Of a DNA stretch of 26,987 nt, positions 1-7,309 are shown in pieces. Source of the DNA: Lentzea aerocolonigenes. Lineage in GTDB: Bacteria > Actinomycetota > Actinomycetes > Mycobacteriales > Pseudonocardiaceae. Each line of letters starts with the position of its first letter. Position 1 is the first letter of the stretch. Location of the stretch: contig NZ_JYJG01000187.1 in the NCBI RefSeq assembly GCF_000955955.1, positions 1 through 26,987 of the forward strand. Reading direction: 5' to 3'. The notes beneath the pieces are model-generated. The model had not been told where the DNA came from and made no database searches. It was given only the letters and a program-made list of their open reading frames with translations. A program made the position numbers and the translations under genes.

Positions 1-25
1 CGCTGGAGGCCACGGTCGTCCAAGC

Positions 26-1162
26 CTAGTAAGTGATGCGCAGGAAACCCTTGGGAGAGCCGTACTTCAGGCCGCACGCGGTGAGCGCGAGCACGCCGTG
101 TCCCTCCACGTCGCCCTCGAAGTACTTGGGGTTGGCCGACATCTCCTCCGCCACGTCGGTCGCGCAGCAGTCGTCCAGGTCCTCGTTCTCGTCGCTCCAG
201 TCGTGCGGCAGCTTCAGGCCGTCCTCGGCGTCGAGCGGCTCACCGATCTGCTCGTCCGGGTTGCTCTCGTCGTAGTGGCGGATCACCTCGCCGCCCTCCG
301 CGACGCACCACTCGTTGCCGCCGCCCTGGCAGTGCATGGCGTAGTAGTGCGCCTCGCCGAACGCCGCGCTCAGCACCGCGCAGATCTCGGTGACCGGGCG
401 GGACTCGTGCGCGAACGGCTCGCCGAACACGAGCGTCCAGCCGTCCCACGCGCCCGTGACGTAGACCCTGGCGCAACGAACGTGCTCTTCCTCGTCGGCC
501 CACGAGTGGTGGTCGTTGTTCCAGGCGTCACCACCGAGGATCTTGGTCACCGGCACGGGGTCGCTCAGGCCGCACACTTCGAGCACGGCCTGCTGGTCGT
601 CCGTCCTGATCGCGTACCAGCCGCCGCAGAGGTGCATCTCCTCGCTGGAGTACAGGTCCTCCTCGACCTTGGCCTCGATGAACCGCCTCAGCACCCGGCG
701 GTCCCACTCGCTGAACGCGTCCGGGCCGCCGACCTCGGCGATCCCCTGCCACGCGCCCCGGCGGACCGCGCCCTTGGCCGTCCGGCGCGCCTCCTGCAGC
801 AGCGGCAACACGTCCGGCCCCATGCTGTCGAACGCCCACCGCGCTTCCCGCGCGACGTAGTAGTCGTCGTCCGCCAGCACCGGCAGGAGTTCCGCAGCGT
901 GCTTCAACGCCTGCTCACCGCGGAACATGCTTGCGGCGTGCACGCGCACCTTCTGGTTCGGGTGCCGGGTCAGCGCCAGGTAGGTCTCGTCACCGGCGCT
1001 CAGCAGCGAGAAGACGCGGCAGGCCTGCCGGGTGTCCTGGGTCGTGGCGATGAGGTCGACCAGTTGGCCGAACGTCGCGAGCCCGTGCTGGGCCGCGAAC
1101 TCCGCGGCCTCGGCGCGGAAGTCGTCCCGGTCCATCCCGTCGAGCAACGCCCGGATTTCCAT
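26..1162 (-). CDS. HEAT-repeat-like protein of unknown function
   Basis: A 378-residue soluble protein with no signal peptide or membrane segment. Residues about 1-150 are alpha-helical with repeated units that look like degenerate HEAT repeats (for example the part around 'HPNQKVRVHAASM' and 'DDDYYVAREARWAF'). The C-terminal half is a different, acidic domain rich in Trp and Cys ('GAWDGWTLVFGEP', 'CQGGGNEWCVAEGG'). That pattern recurs in actinobacterial proteins of unknown function, often described as surveillance or immunity-like, but I cannot assign an activity. The frame stays open upstream to 1462, but that extension runs through the P450 coding region and is Arg/Ser-rich shadow. The ATG at 1162 begins a natural 'MEIRALLDGMDRDDF' N-terminus. 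It diverges from the P450 gene, leaving about 55 bp for both promoters. Coding is clear; function is not known. Confidence 0.85.
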   Translation of the reverse strand: MEIRALLDGMDRDDFRAEAAEFAAQHGLATFGQLVDLIATTQDTRQACRVFSLLSAGDETYLALTRHPNQKVRVHAASMFRGEQALKHAAELLPVLADDDYYVAREARWAFDSMGPDVLPLLQEARRTAKGAVRRGAWQGIAEVGGPDAFSEWDRRVLRRFIEAKVEEDLYSSEEMHLCGGWYAIRTDDQQAVLEVCGLSDPVPVTKILGGDAWNNDHHSWADEEEHVRCARVYVTGAWDGWTLVFGEPFAHESRPVTEICAVLSAAFGEAHYYAMHCQGGGNEWCVAEGGEVIRHYDESNPDEQIGEPLDAEDGLKLPHDWSDENEDLDDCCATDVAEEMSANPKYFEGDVEGHGVLALTACGLKYGSPKGFLRITY

Positions 1163-1217
1163 GGCGCGGCAGATTACCGTTGACGCACCGGCCCGAGTGG
1201 ACGACGCTACGGAACTG

Positions 1218-2519
1218 ATGAGTCTCGCTGAGGAGCACGTCAAGACGGCAGTGCGGTGGAGCATCGGCCACGCGCTGCCCCGGACGGTGCTGCGCATGCA
1301 GGCCCGTCGCGGCGACCTGCAGGGCCGCATCACCGTCGAGGCGTCCACGGGCGCCGACCTCACCGGCCTGTTCGACGAGATCCGCGCCCGCGGGCCGCTC
1401 GCCGCCACCAAGGTCGGCCACACCACGGCCCGGCACGCCGTCGTGCGCGAGATCCTCACCAACGACGCCCTGGTGACGACCCGTCCTCGTTACGGCGCCG
1501 GCATCCTGGGCAAGCTCGCCGCGTGGTCCGCCAGGGACATCACGCATCCCGTGCAGCCGCCGTCGCTGCTGGTCGTCGAACCACCGCAGCACACCCGCTA
1601 CCGCAAGCTCGTCACGCGCGTCTTCACCGCTCGCGCCGTGGAACAGCTCCGCGAACGCACCCAGGCGATCGCCGACGAACTGCTCGACAGCCTCGACCCG
1701 GCCAATCCGGTCGACCTCATCGAGACCTACTGCGGCCTGCTCCCGGTCACCGTGATCAGCGAGATCCTCGGCGTGCCACCGGAAGACCGCGCGACCGTGC
1801 TGGCGTTGGGCGGAGCGGCCGCGCCGAGCCTCGACCTGGGCCTGTCGTGGCGCGTGTTCCGCAACGTCGAAACGACGCTCAGCACGTTCGACGCCTGGCT
1901 GACCCGCCACCTGGACGCCCTGCGCGCCAACCCCGGCGACAACCTGCTGAGCCGCCTGATCACCGCGCGCGAGGACGGTGCCGGTCTCACCGACCGCGAG
2001 CTCAAGTCCACCGCGGGCCTGGTGCTGGCGGCCGGTTTCGAGACCACGGTCAACCTGCTGGGCAACGGCATCTCGTTGCTCACCAGGAATCCCGCGCAGC
2101 TCGAGACTCTCCGGTCACGCCCGGAACTGTGGGGCAACGCGGTCGACGAGGTGCTGCGCGTCGACCCGCCGGTCCTCATGACGGGCCGGATGTGCTCGCG
2201 CGACACCACGATCGCGGGCATTCCGGTGCGGCCCGGCCAGTTCGTGACGGCCGTGCTCGCCGCGGCCAACCGCGATCCCGAGGTCTTCGCCGACCCGCAC
2301 GCGTTCGACGTCACCCGCGAGAACGCGCGCGACCACGTCTCGTTCGGTGCCGGCCGCCACTACTGTCTTGGCGCGCAGCTCGCGCGGATGGAGGGCGAGA
2401 TCGGTCTGCGGTCGATCTTCGAACGCTTCCCCGGCCTGCGCCCGCTGCCTGGCGCGCACCGGCGGCCGACCCGCATCCTGCGCGGCTTCGAACGGTTGCC
2501 GACCAGCCTCAGATCTTGA
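1218..2519 (+). CDS. Cytochrome P450
   Basis: A 433-residue soluble bacterial class I P450, a heme-thiolate monooxygenase needing an external ferredoxin and reductase. The I-helix motif is A272-G-F-E-T-T277, where Glu takes the usual acidic place before the catalytic Thr. The K-helix ExxR is E311-V-L-R314. The heme loop is 'FGAGRHYCLG' with the proximal ligand Cys383. Length is normal (about 400-430). I chose the ATG at 1218. An in-frame ATG at 1161 would add 19 residues, but it overlaps the start of the divergent gene. No clear Shine-Dalgarno is visible for either. The Rieske oxygenase gene starts 32 bp after the stop, so the two are probably cotranscribed. No ferredoxin or reductase gene is nearby. 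The substrate cannot be told from sequence. Confidence 0.93.
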   Translation: MSLAEEHVKTAVRWSIGHALPRTVLRMQARRGDLQGRITVEASTGADLTGLFDEIRARGPLAATKVGHTTARHAVVREILTNDALVTTRPRYGAGILGKLAAWSARDITHPVQPPSLLVVEPPQHTRYRKLVTRVFTARAVEQLRERTQAIADELLDSLDPANPVDLIETYCGLLPVTVISEILGVPPEDRATVLALGGAAAPSLDLGLSWRVFRNVETTLSTFDAWLTRHLDALRANPGDNLLSRLITAREDGAGLTDRELKSTAGLVLAAGFETTVNLLGNGISLLTRNPAQLETLRSRPELWGNAVDEVLRVDPPVLMTGRMCSRDTTIAGIPVRPGQFVTAVLAAANRDPEVFADPHAFDVTRENARDHVSFGAGRHYCLGAQLARMEGEIGLRSIFERFPGLRPLPGAHRRPTRILRGFERLPTSLRS

Positions 2520-2551
2520 ACGACCGTTCCAGTATCTCTACGGTCGGGCGC

Positions 2552-3676
2552 ATGGGTGTCACGGCGGACGACGTTGAACGCATCTCCTCTGGCTACCACT
2601 CCGATCCCGCGCGCTCGATGTCGTTGCGCGCCGAGGCGTACGTCGAACCGCGTTGGTTCGACTTCGAGACCCGCGCGGTGTTCTCCCGGACGTGGCAATG
2701 GGTCTGCCACGCCGAACAGCTCACGTCACCCGGCAGCTACGTGGCGGCGACGGTCGCCGGGATGCCGATCGCGATCGTGCGCGATCGGGCCGGGACGCTG
2801 CGGGCGTTCTACAACGTGTGCAAGCACCGCGCGCACGAGCTGCTCACCGGCTCGGGCATCACGCGGAACATCGTTTGTCCGTACCACGCGTGGACGTACG
2901 ACCTCGACGGCGGCCTGAAGGCGGCCAGGCGCGCGGATCGCATGGAGACCTTCGACAAGTCCGAGATCTGCCTGGACCAGGTGCTGGTCGAGGAGTTCTG
3001 CGGGTTCGTCTACGTGAACCTGGATCCCACCGCGAAAGCACTGGCTGAACAAGCCCCGGATCTGAAGTCGGAGATCGACTTCTGGGCGCCGGACGTCGCC
3101 GGCCTGACGCACGCCAAGCGGCTCACGTACGAGATCGGGTCCAACTGGAAGAACGTCGTCGACAACTTCCTGGAGTGCTACCACTGCCACATCGCGCATC
3201 CCGAGTTCGTCGATCTGGTCGACATGGGGACGTACGACGTGAAGACGCACGGCATCTGGTCGAGCCACTTCGCCGAGGCGGGCAAGCACGAGAACTCGGC
3301 GTACGACGTGTCCGGCGCGACGGTCAACCAGCACGCGGTGTGGTGGTTGTGGCCCAACACCTGCCTGCTGCGCTATCCCGGCCGCGACAACTTCATGGTG
3401 CTGCAGATTCTTCCGGACGGGCCGGAGCGCACCCGCGAGACCTGGGACTTCTACTTCGAGACGAAAGAACTCACGGCCGGCGAGCTGGACGGCGTTCGGT
3501 ACATCGACGAAGTGTTGCAGCAGCAGGACATCAGCATCGTCGAGAGCGTGCAACGCGGGATGCGCACGCCCGCGTTCGACCAGGGCCGGATCGTCTACGA
3601 CCCCGAGGGATCCGGCCTGTCCGAACACGGCGTGCACCACTTCCACGGACTGCTCCTGGACGCCTACGGCGCCTAG
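2552..3676 (+). CDS. Rieske non-heme iron monooxygenase, CntA/GbcA type
   Basis: A 374-residue oxygenase component. The Rieske [2Fe-2S] ligands are C90-K-H92 and C109-P-Y-H112. The mononuclear iron site reads D204-N-F-L-E208-C-Y-H211-x4-H216, with Asp326 as third ligand. From memory, CntA (carnitine monooxygenase) uses E205, H208, H213 and D323 with the same spacing. The bridging Glu at 208 replaces the Asp of aromatic-ring dioxygenases and marks the quaternary-amine group (carnitine, glycine betaine, proline betaine oxygenases). The C-terminal 'VESVQRGM...QGRIV...SGLSEHG' also fits CntA. Expected chemistry is O2-dependent cleavage of a C-N bond in a quaternary ammonium compound, with a separate CntB/GbcB-like reductase, which is not nearby. 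The ATG at 2552 has no obvious ribosome site. Its stop overlaps the stop of the convergent MauE-like gene in a shared CTAG. Confidence 0.92.
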   Translation: MGVTADDVERISSGYHSDPARSMSLRAEAYVEPRWFDFETRAVFSRTWQWVCHAEQLTSPGSYVAATVAGMPIAIVRDRAGTLRAFYNVCKHRAHELLTGSGITRNIVCPYHAWTYDLDGGLKAARRADRMETFDKSEICLDQVLVEEFCGFVYVNLDPTAKALAEQAPDLKSEIDFWAPDVAGLTHAKRLTYEIGSNWKNVVDNFLECYHCHIAHPEFVDLVDMGTYDVKTHGIWSSHFAEAGKHENSAYDVSGATVNQHAVWWLWPNTCLLRYPGRDNFMVLQILPDGPERTRETWDFYFETKELTAGELDGVRYIDEVLQQQDISIVESVQRGMRTPAFDQGRIVYDPEGSGLSEHGVHHFHGLLLDAYGA

Positions 3677-4167
3677 GCCGCGATCAGATCCGCCAGGTCG
3701 TCGAACCGCACCACCAGCACCGCACCGATCACGCCGACCGCCGCCGCCAGCCCCGCGACGGCGGGATCGAACGGACTGTCCACAGCAGACAGACCGAGAA
3801 CCGCCACCGCCAACAGGAAGGCGTTGCGCGCGGTGTGCCGGTGCGTGAGCGTGGTGCGAGCACGCCCGAAGCACCGGCACACCGCGCCGGACCGCCGTGA
3901 CACCGCGCGCCACACCACGGCGGTCAGCACCGCGAACATGCCCGTCGCCAGCACCAGTCCCGCGGTCCAGAACCCGGCCACTAGGAGCAGCGCGATTCCG
4001 AACTCCGCCACGACCGTCAGCACGGCGAACGGCCGCGTCCACCGCGCCGGAATCCCGAACGCGGGCACCGACGCGACGAAGTCGGCGTAGTCGGACCGGC
4101 TGCGCACCTTGCTCACCGCGGAGATCAGCAGTACCAGTCCACACAGGACAACCGCACCCGTGGTCAT
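3673..4167 (-). CDS. MauE/DoxX-like membrane redox protein
   Basis: A 164-residue membrane protein with about four hydrophobic segments (residues roughly 3-19, 47-66, 68-86 and 115-155). A cytosolic or interfacial Cys pair C97-R-C99-F-G sits after the third helix. The CxCFG motif and E55 in the second helix match the MauE family. MauE helps form the disulfides of the methylamine dehydrogenase small subunit, probably by passing electrons to or from a thioredoxin-like partner (MauD). It is the last gene of the peptide operon, starting 1 nt after the signal peptidase stop. The operon also encodes a thioredoxin-like protein and an eight-cysteine peptide, so its likely role is keeping the thioredoxin in the redox state needed for peptide oxidation. 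That role is inferred. Confidence 0.85.
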   Translation of the reverse strand: MTTGAVVLCGLVLLISAVSKVRSRSDYADFVASVPAFGIPARWTRPFAVLTVVAEFGIALLLVAGFWTAGLVLATGMFAVLTAVVWRAVSRRSGAVCRCFGRARTTLTHRHTARNAFLLAVAVLGLSAVDSPFDPAVAGLAAAVGVIGAVLVVRFDDLADLIAA

Positions 4168-4168
4168 G

Positions 4169-4585
4169 TCACCTCTGTCCGATCGGGCGGAGCACCACGC
4201 CGATCAGCGCGTCCGCCGGGAGATAGCCGAGCCGCCTGGAGTCGTTGCTCCGAGCCAGGTTGTCGCCGAGCACCAGCAGGCTGTCCGCGGGCACGCGCGG
4301 ACCGGGAACCGGGATCTGCGGTGGCACGGGATCGCCCGGCACGGCCACCGCGCGCTTCACCAGGCGGCCGCCGGTCGGGTCGTCCGGCGTCGAGGCTTCC
4401 ACCTGCACCACCACGACCTGACCGGCACGAACGCGGTCGAGGCGGGCGCGCTTGACCAGCAGCCGATCGCCGGAGTGATAGGTCGGTTCCATGCTCACGC
4501 CGTGCACGGTCACCACGAGCAAACGGTTGCGCAACACCAGAAGCCACGCCACGACCGCGCCAACAGCCAACGCGACCCAGATCAT
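4169..4585 (-). CDS. Small type I signal peptidase (S26 family)
   Basis: A 138-residue membrane-anchored serine peptidase. One N-terminal membrane segment (residues 2-18) is followed by box B 'VHGVSMEPT' with nucleophile Ser31. Box D 'RLVKRAVAVPGD' carries the general base Lys77, and box E appears as 'GDNLARSNDSRRLG'. All catalytic elements are present although the protein is much shorter than housekeeping LepB. Such short S26 peptidases are often tied to one substrate. Its ATG overlaps the ABC transporter stop (ATGA), and it ends 1 nt before the MauE-like gene. The exporter has no C39 peptidase domain, so this enzyme is the natural candidate for removing the peptide leader, perhaps after the A18-K-A20 sequence of the 68-aa product. 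That pairing is inference. Confidence 0.92.
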   Translation of the reverse strand: MIWVALAVGAVVAWLLVLRNRLLVVTVHGVSMEPTYHSGDRLLVKRARLDRVRAGQVVVVQVEASTPDDPTGGRLVKRAVAVPGDPVPPQIPVPGPRVPADSLLVLGDNLARSNDSRRLGYLPADALIGVVLRPIGQR

Positions 4586-6408
4586 CCGGTCACCACCTCG
4601 TCATAGCCTGAAGCCTGCAGCCGGAAGAGCCGCGCATAATCCCCGTCGAGGAACATCAGCTCGTCGTGCGTGCCGAGTTCGGAAACCTGACCGGCCGTGA
4701 GCACAGCGATCACGCCCGCGTCCCGGACCGTGCCCAGCCGGTGCGAGATCAGCACGCTCGTCGCCCCCTCGCGGTGCCGCCGCAGGCTGCTGTGCACCTC
4801 GTGCTCGGCCTGCGCGTCCAGGCCGGAGCTGGGCTCGTCGAGGATCATCAGATCGCGGCGGTCGCGCAGGAACGCCCGCGCCAGAGCCAGCCGCTGCCAC
4901 TGACCACCGGACAGCAGCACCCCGGTCTCCGGATCCTCGCGATCGGCCTCGTCGAAGTACATGCGGGAGAGCAACGTGTCGTACCCGCGGGGCAACGCCG
5001 CGACCATGTCGTGCGCGCCGGCTCGTTCCGCGGCAGCGACAACGCGCGATCGATCGTCCATTGAGGACACGTCACCGAGCGCGACGTTCTCGGCGGCAGT
5101 GAGGTCGTAGCGCATGTAGTCCTGGAACACCGCGCCGATCCGTTCCCGCACCGAGTCGACGGAGAACGACCGGATGTCCACGCCGTCCCACAGGATCGCG
5201 CCGCGGCTGGGGTCGTAGAACCGGCACAGCAGCTTGACGATCGTCGACTTCCCGGCGCCGTTCAGCCCGACCAGCGCGAGCGATCGCCCGTGCGGGATCG
5301 TCAGGTTCACCCCGCACAGCACCCACGGCTGGTCGTCGGCATAGCGGAACCACACGTCGCGCAGCTCGATCCCCTGCCGCAGGGCGGGAACCGGGGCGGC
5401 GGACACCGGCAGGTCCGGCGGCTGCGACTCGATCTCCTGGTAGTGGTGGAACAACAGCACCGAGTGGTGCGCGGAGGCCAGGTTGTGCACCAGGCTCTGC
5501 GACGCGCCCTGCACCCCGGCGACGGCGGCCACGAACATCGCGACGTCACCGATCGACAGCGAGCCGGACACCGCGAGCCACACCGACCAGACCAGCCCGG
5601 CCGCCGACACCAGCGCGGTCAGCCCTGCGAGCAGGCCGCGAACCCGTGCGTCACGGCGATCCTGGCCCTCCACCACGGCATGCGCGGCGGTCAGCTCGAC
5701 GAGCATGCGACGACGGAAGAGATCGCCGAGGCCCAGCAACCGCAGTTCTTTCGCCGCGTCGAGGCTCGACAGCAGCTCGGCGTAGAACACCTCGCGCCGC
5801 TCGGCCGGCGTGATCGACCACATCACCTCGGCCCTCGCCCGGCTCAACCGCATGTGCGCGATCAACGCCGGAACCGCCGCGACCAGCACGATCACCGCCA
5901 TGCCGGCGTTCAGCACGAGCAACGTGCCGAGAAAACCGCCCGTCGTGATGGCCGCCTGCACCGCGCCCAGCCCGTCGTCGACGAGCTGACCGGGCCCGCT
6001 GCGACCGGTCTGCTGCGCGAGCTGGAGCTTGTCGCGGAACCGCGGATCCTCCATCCGCGCCAGCCCGGTGAGCCGCCCCATCGCCTGGTACAGCCGGTCC
6101 ATCGTGAGCACCGCGACCGCGCGGTCCAGCCGTTGCTTCAGGTACTCCGTCGACACCGGCAGCAGACCGCTGACCAGTCCGGTCAACGCCAGCGCGACGG
6201 CCCACGGCACCAGAGCCGCCCAAGCCCCGCCGGCCGCGATGCCGTCCAGCAGGACCTTGGTGCACCATGCGGCGGACAGCGGCACGACGCCGCCGAGCAG
6301 CGTGAGCACCACGTAGATCGGGGTGCCCGCCGGTGCCGCCGCACGGGTCAGGCCGAATGCGCCGGCCAGGAGCGACAACACCCGGCGGGCGCCGAGAGAG
6401 GTGTTCAC
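4582..6408 (-). CDS. ABC exporter, fused membrane and ATPase domains
   Basis: A 608-residue half-transporter expected to act as a homodimer. Residues about 25-330 form a six-helix exporter membrane domain. The nucleotide-binding domain (about 360-590) has Walker A 'GLNGAGKST', Q-loop 'VFQDYMRY', signature 'LLSGGQWQR', Walker B 'LMILDEPSSGLD' and the switch His in 'LISHRLG'. There is no N-terminal C39 peptidase domain, unlike bacteriocin double-glycine exporters. The start is taken as GTG 6408, which overlaps the stop of the thioredoxin-like gene by GTGA; longer versions of the frame lie inside that upstream gene. Position between the redox gene and the signal peptidase gene suggests it exports the eight-cysteine peptide. 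The family also exports lipids and drugs, so the cargo is inferred from context. Confidence 0.93.
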   Translation of the reverse strand: MNTSLGARRVLSLLAGAFGLTRAAAPAGTPIYVVLTLLGGVVPLSAAWCTKVLLDGIAAGGAWAALVPWAVALALTGLVSGLLPVSTEYLKQRLDRAVAVLTMDRLYQAMGRLTGLARMEDPRFRDKLQLAQQTGRSGPGQLVDDGLGAVQAAITTGGFLGTLLVLNAGMAVIVLVAAVPALIAHMRLSRARAEVMWSITPAERREVFYAELLSSLDAAKELRLLGLGDLFRRRMLVELTAAHAVVEGQDRRDARVRGLLAGLTALVSAAGLVWSVWLAVSGSLSIGDVAMFVAAVAGVQGASQSLVHNLASAHHSVLLFHHYQEIESQPPDLPVSAAPVPALRQGIELRDVWFRYADDQPWVLCGVNLTIPHGRSLALVGLNGAGKSTIVKLLCRFYDPSRGAILWDGVDIRSFSVDSVRERIGAVFQDYMRYDLTAAENVALGDVSSMDDRSRVVAAAERAGAHDMVAALPRGYDTLLSRMYFDEADREDPETGVLLSGGQWQRLALARAFLRDRRDLMILDEPSSGLDAQAEHEVHSSLRRHREGATSVLISHRLGTVRDAGVIAVLTAGQVSELGTHDELMFLDGDYARLFRLQASGYDEVVTG

Positions 6409-6911
6409 CGGGTCGCGAGAACCGGCAGCGCGGACATCTCCCAGCCGCTCGCCGCCACGGTCCGGGACTCGTCGACCAGGCACAGCGCCGGATAACCGGT
6501 GGTGCCGAACGCGTTGTGCAGCGGGCCGCCCATCTCCTCGACGACGACCTCGGCCACCTCACCGAGGCGCACGACCATGTCGGCGACCTCATCGGCGTCT
6601 CCTGCGGCGACCGCGATCACCTTGCCGCGGTGGCCGGTCGCGTACTCGATGAACTGCGGCATGCGCTCCTTGCACGGTTCGCAGTTCGGCGAGAAGAAGC
6701 CGACCAGCGCGCCGGAAACGTCCACATCGGACAGTTCGACGGGTGAACCGGCGGTCAGCATGATGGGCGGTTCGGCCGCCGCCTGGTTCTCGCGCAGGTC
6801 GCGCAGCGCCTCGTTCTGCTGACGCAGCCGCCGGATGATGCCGAAGCTCAGCAGCAGGTCCAGCAGGCACAGGATTCCGACGACCACGACCGCGGCGGTG
6901 AGCACTGACAT
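6405..6911 (-). CDS. Membrane-anchored thioredoxin-like protein (MauD/TlpA type)
   Basis: A 168-residue protein. A single N-terminal membrane helix (residues about 3-26) is followed by a short charged linker and a thioredoxin fold. The active site is S-P-N-C77-E-P-C80. The cis-Pro loop is 'GTTGYPALCLVD'. The layout matches MauD/TlpA-type thiol-disulfide proteins with the catalytic domain outside the membrane. ATG 6911 has GGAG 8 nt upstream; an in-frame extension upstream crosses the intergenic hairpin and is not credible. Next to a MauE-like protein this forms a MauD/MauE-type pair. The likely job is to form or shuffle disulfides in the eight-cysteine peptide encoded just upstream. The function is inferred from fold and context. 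Confidence 0.9.
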   Translation of the reverse strand: MSVLTAAVVVVGILCLLDLLLSFGIIRRLRQQNEALRDLRENQAAAEPPIMLTAGSPVELSDVDVSGALVGFFSPNCEPCKERMPQFIEYATGHRGKVIAVAAGDADEVADMVVRLGEVAEVVVEEMGGPLHNAFGTTGYPALCLVDESRTVAASGWEMSALPVLATR

Positions 6912-6938
6912 GGCAAGTCTCCGAGAGTAGAAGGGAGA

Positions 6939-6971
6939 GCCGTGGGTGGCGAACAGGCCGCCACCCACGGC
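6939..6971 (-). terminator. Perfect 13-bp hairpin between peptide gene and downstream operon
   Basis: GCCGTGGGTGGCG (6939-6951) pairs perfectly with CGCCACCCACGGC (6959-6971) around a 7-nt loop. It begins 6 nt after the peptide stop codon and ends 27 nt before the thioredoxin-like gene. The following transcript is pyrimidine-rich (TCTCCCTTCTACTC) but has no U-run. This fits a leaky terminator or 3' stabiliser that makes peptide mRNA more abundant than mRNA for the processing genes, as is common downstream of secreted-peptide precursor genes. Confidence 0.7.
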
Positions 6972-6977
6972 GTCTGA

Positions 6978-7184
6978 TCACGCGCCGCAGGTCCGGAAGA
7001 CCGTGCAGGGTCCGCAGAACTCCTTGCACGCGCCGTTCTGCGAACAGCGCTGGCGGAAGTCACTGCGCTCACGGCAGTAGCAGTGCTTGTAGTACGGGTC
7101 CGGCGGGCAGCCCGCGCCCACGTCGGCCTTGGCCACGAACACGCCGAGCAGCTTGTCGCTGAGCGACTCCAACGTCTTGCGCAT
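6978..7184 (-). CDS. Eight-cysteine secreted-peptide precursor (putative)
   Basis: A 68-residue protein. Residues 1-25 have no Cys and form an amphipathic, partly hydrophobic leader ('TLESLSDKLLGVFVAKA'). Residues 26-68 hold eight Cys at 26, 35, 37, 47, 53, 57, 60 and 66, enough for four disulfides. The C-terminal part is basic (7 Lys/Arg against 4 Asp/Glu) and has no Trp. An A18-K-A20 triplet would suit signal peptidase I, and a G-A-G lies just before Cys26; which is cut cannot be told. The ATG at 7184 has a good GGGAG 9 nt upstream. It is first in an operon with thioredoxin-like, ABC exporter, signal peptidase and MauE-like genes. I do not recognise the family. It may be a defensin-like antimicrobial, a signal or a structural peptide. 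Confidence 0.82.
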   Translation of the reverse strand: MRKTLESLSDKLLGVFVAKADVGAGCPPDPYYKHCYCRERSDFRQRCSQNGACKEFCGPCTVFRTCGA

Positions 7185-7270
7185 GTTTCGCGCTCCCTCA
7201 CTTCCTCCCGCGCCGGGTGGCGTCGGTGGCGCCAACGTAGGAAAGCGCCGTACACGGGGACGCCCAGCGC

Positions 7271-7292
7271 GCATACACGGCCGCGTGTATGC
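7271..7292. promoter_or_regulatory. Palindromic operator in peptide-operon/SARP divergent region
   Basis: Perfect 9-bp arms GCATACACG (7271-7279) and CGTGTATGC (7284-7292) flank a 4-bp centre (GCCG). The site lies midway between the peptide start (7184) and the SARP start (7335), where a regulator could control both. The binding protein is not known. SARPs usually bind direct repeats, so a different dimeric regulator is possible. Confidence 0.55.
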
Positions 7293-7293
7293 C

Positions 7294-7309
7294 GTGTCGG
7301 CGATGTGTC
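7294..7309. promoter_or_regulatory. GTGTC direct repeats, 11-bp spacing (possible SARP site)
   Basis: GTGTC occurs at 7294-7298 and 7305-7309, exactly 11 bp apart. A related GTGTA at 7285-7289 lies within the adjacent palindrome. SARP proteins are known to bind short direct repeats with 11-bp periodicity near their target promoters. The location beside a SARP gene makes autoregulation or control of the peptide operon plausible. Confidence 0.4.

Noticed and set aside
98..1183. Long + strand open frame opposite the HEAT-repeat-like gene
   Set aside because: Arg/Val/His-rich translation with no recognisable motif; a GC-bias shadow of the real gene.
1163..1462. 100-codon N-terminal extension of the HEAT-repeat-like protein
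   Set aside because: It lies in the P450 5' coding region, is Arg/Ser-rich, and would leave no promoter space; ATG 1162 is better.
2726..4144. 472-codon - strand frame across the Rieske and MauE-like genes
   Set aside because: Crosses two well-supported genes and has no family features.
4582..6408. Bacteriocin-type C39 peptidase exporter
   Set aside because: No N-terminal peptidase domain; the frame begins with the membrane domain.
6978..7184. Possible MauA (methylamine dehydrogenase light chain) identity for the Cys-rich peptide
   Set aside because: Too short, no Trp for the TTQ cofactor, eight Cys and no heavy-chain gene nearby.
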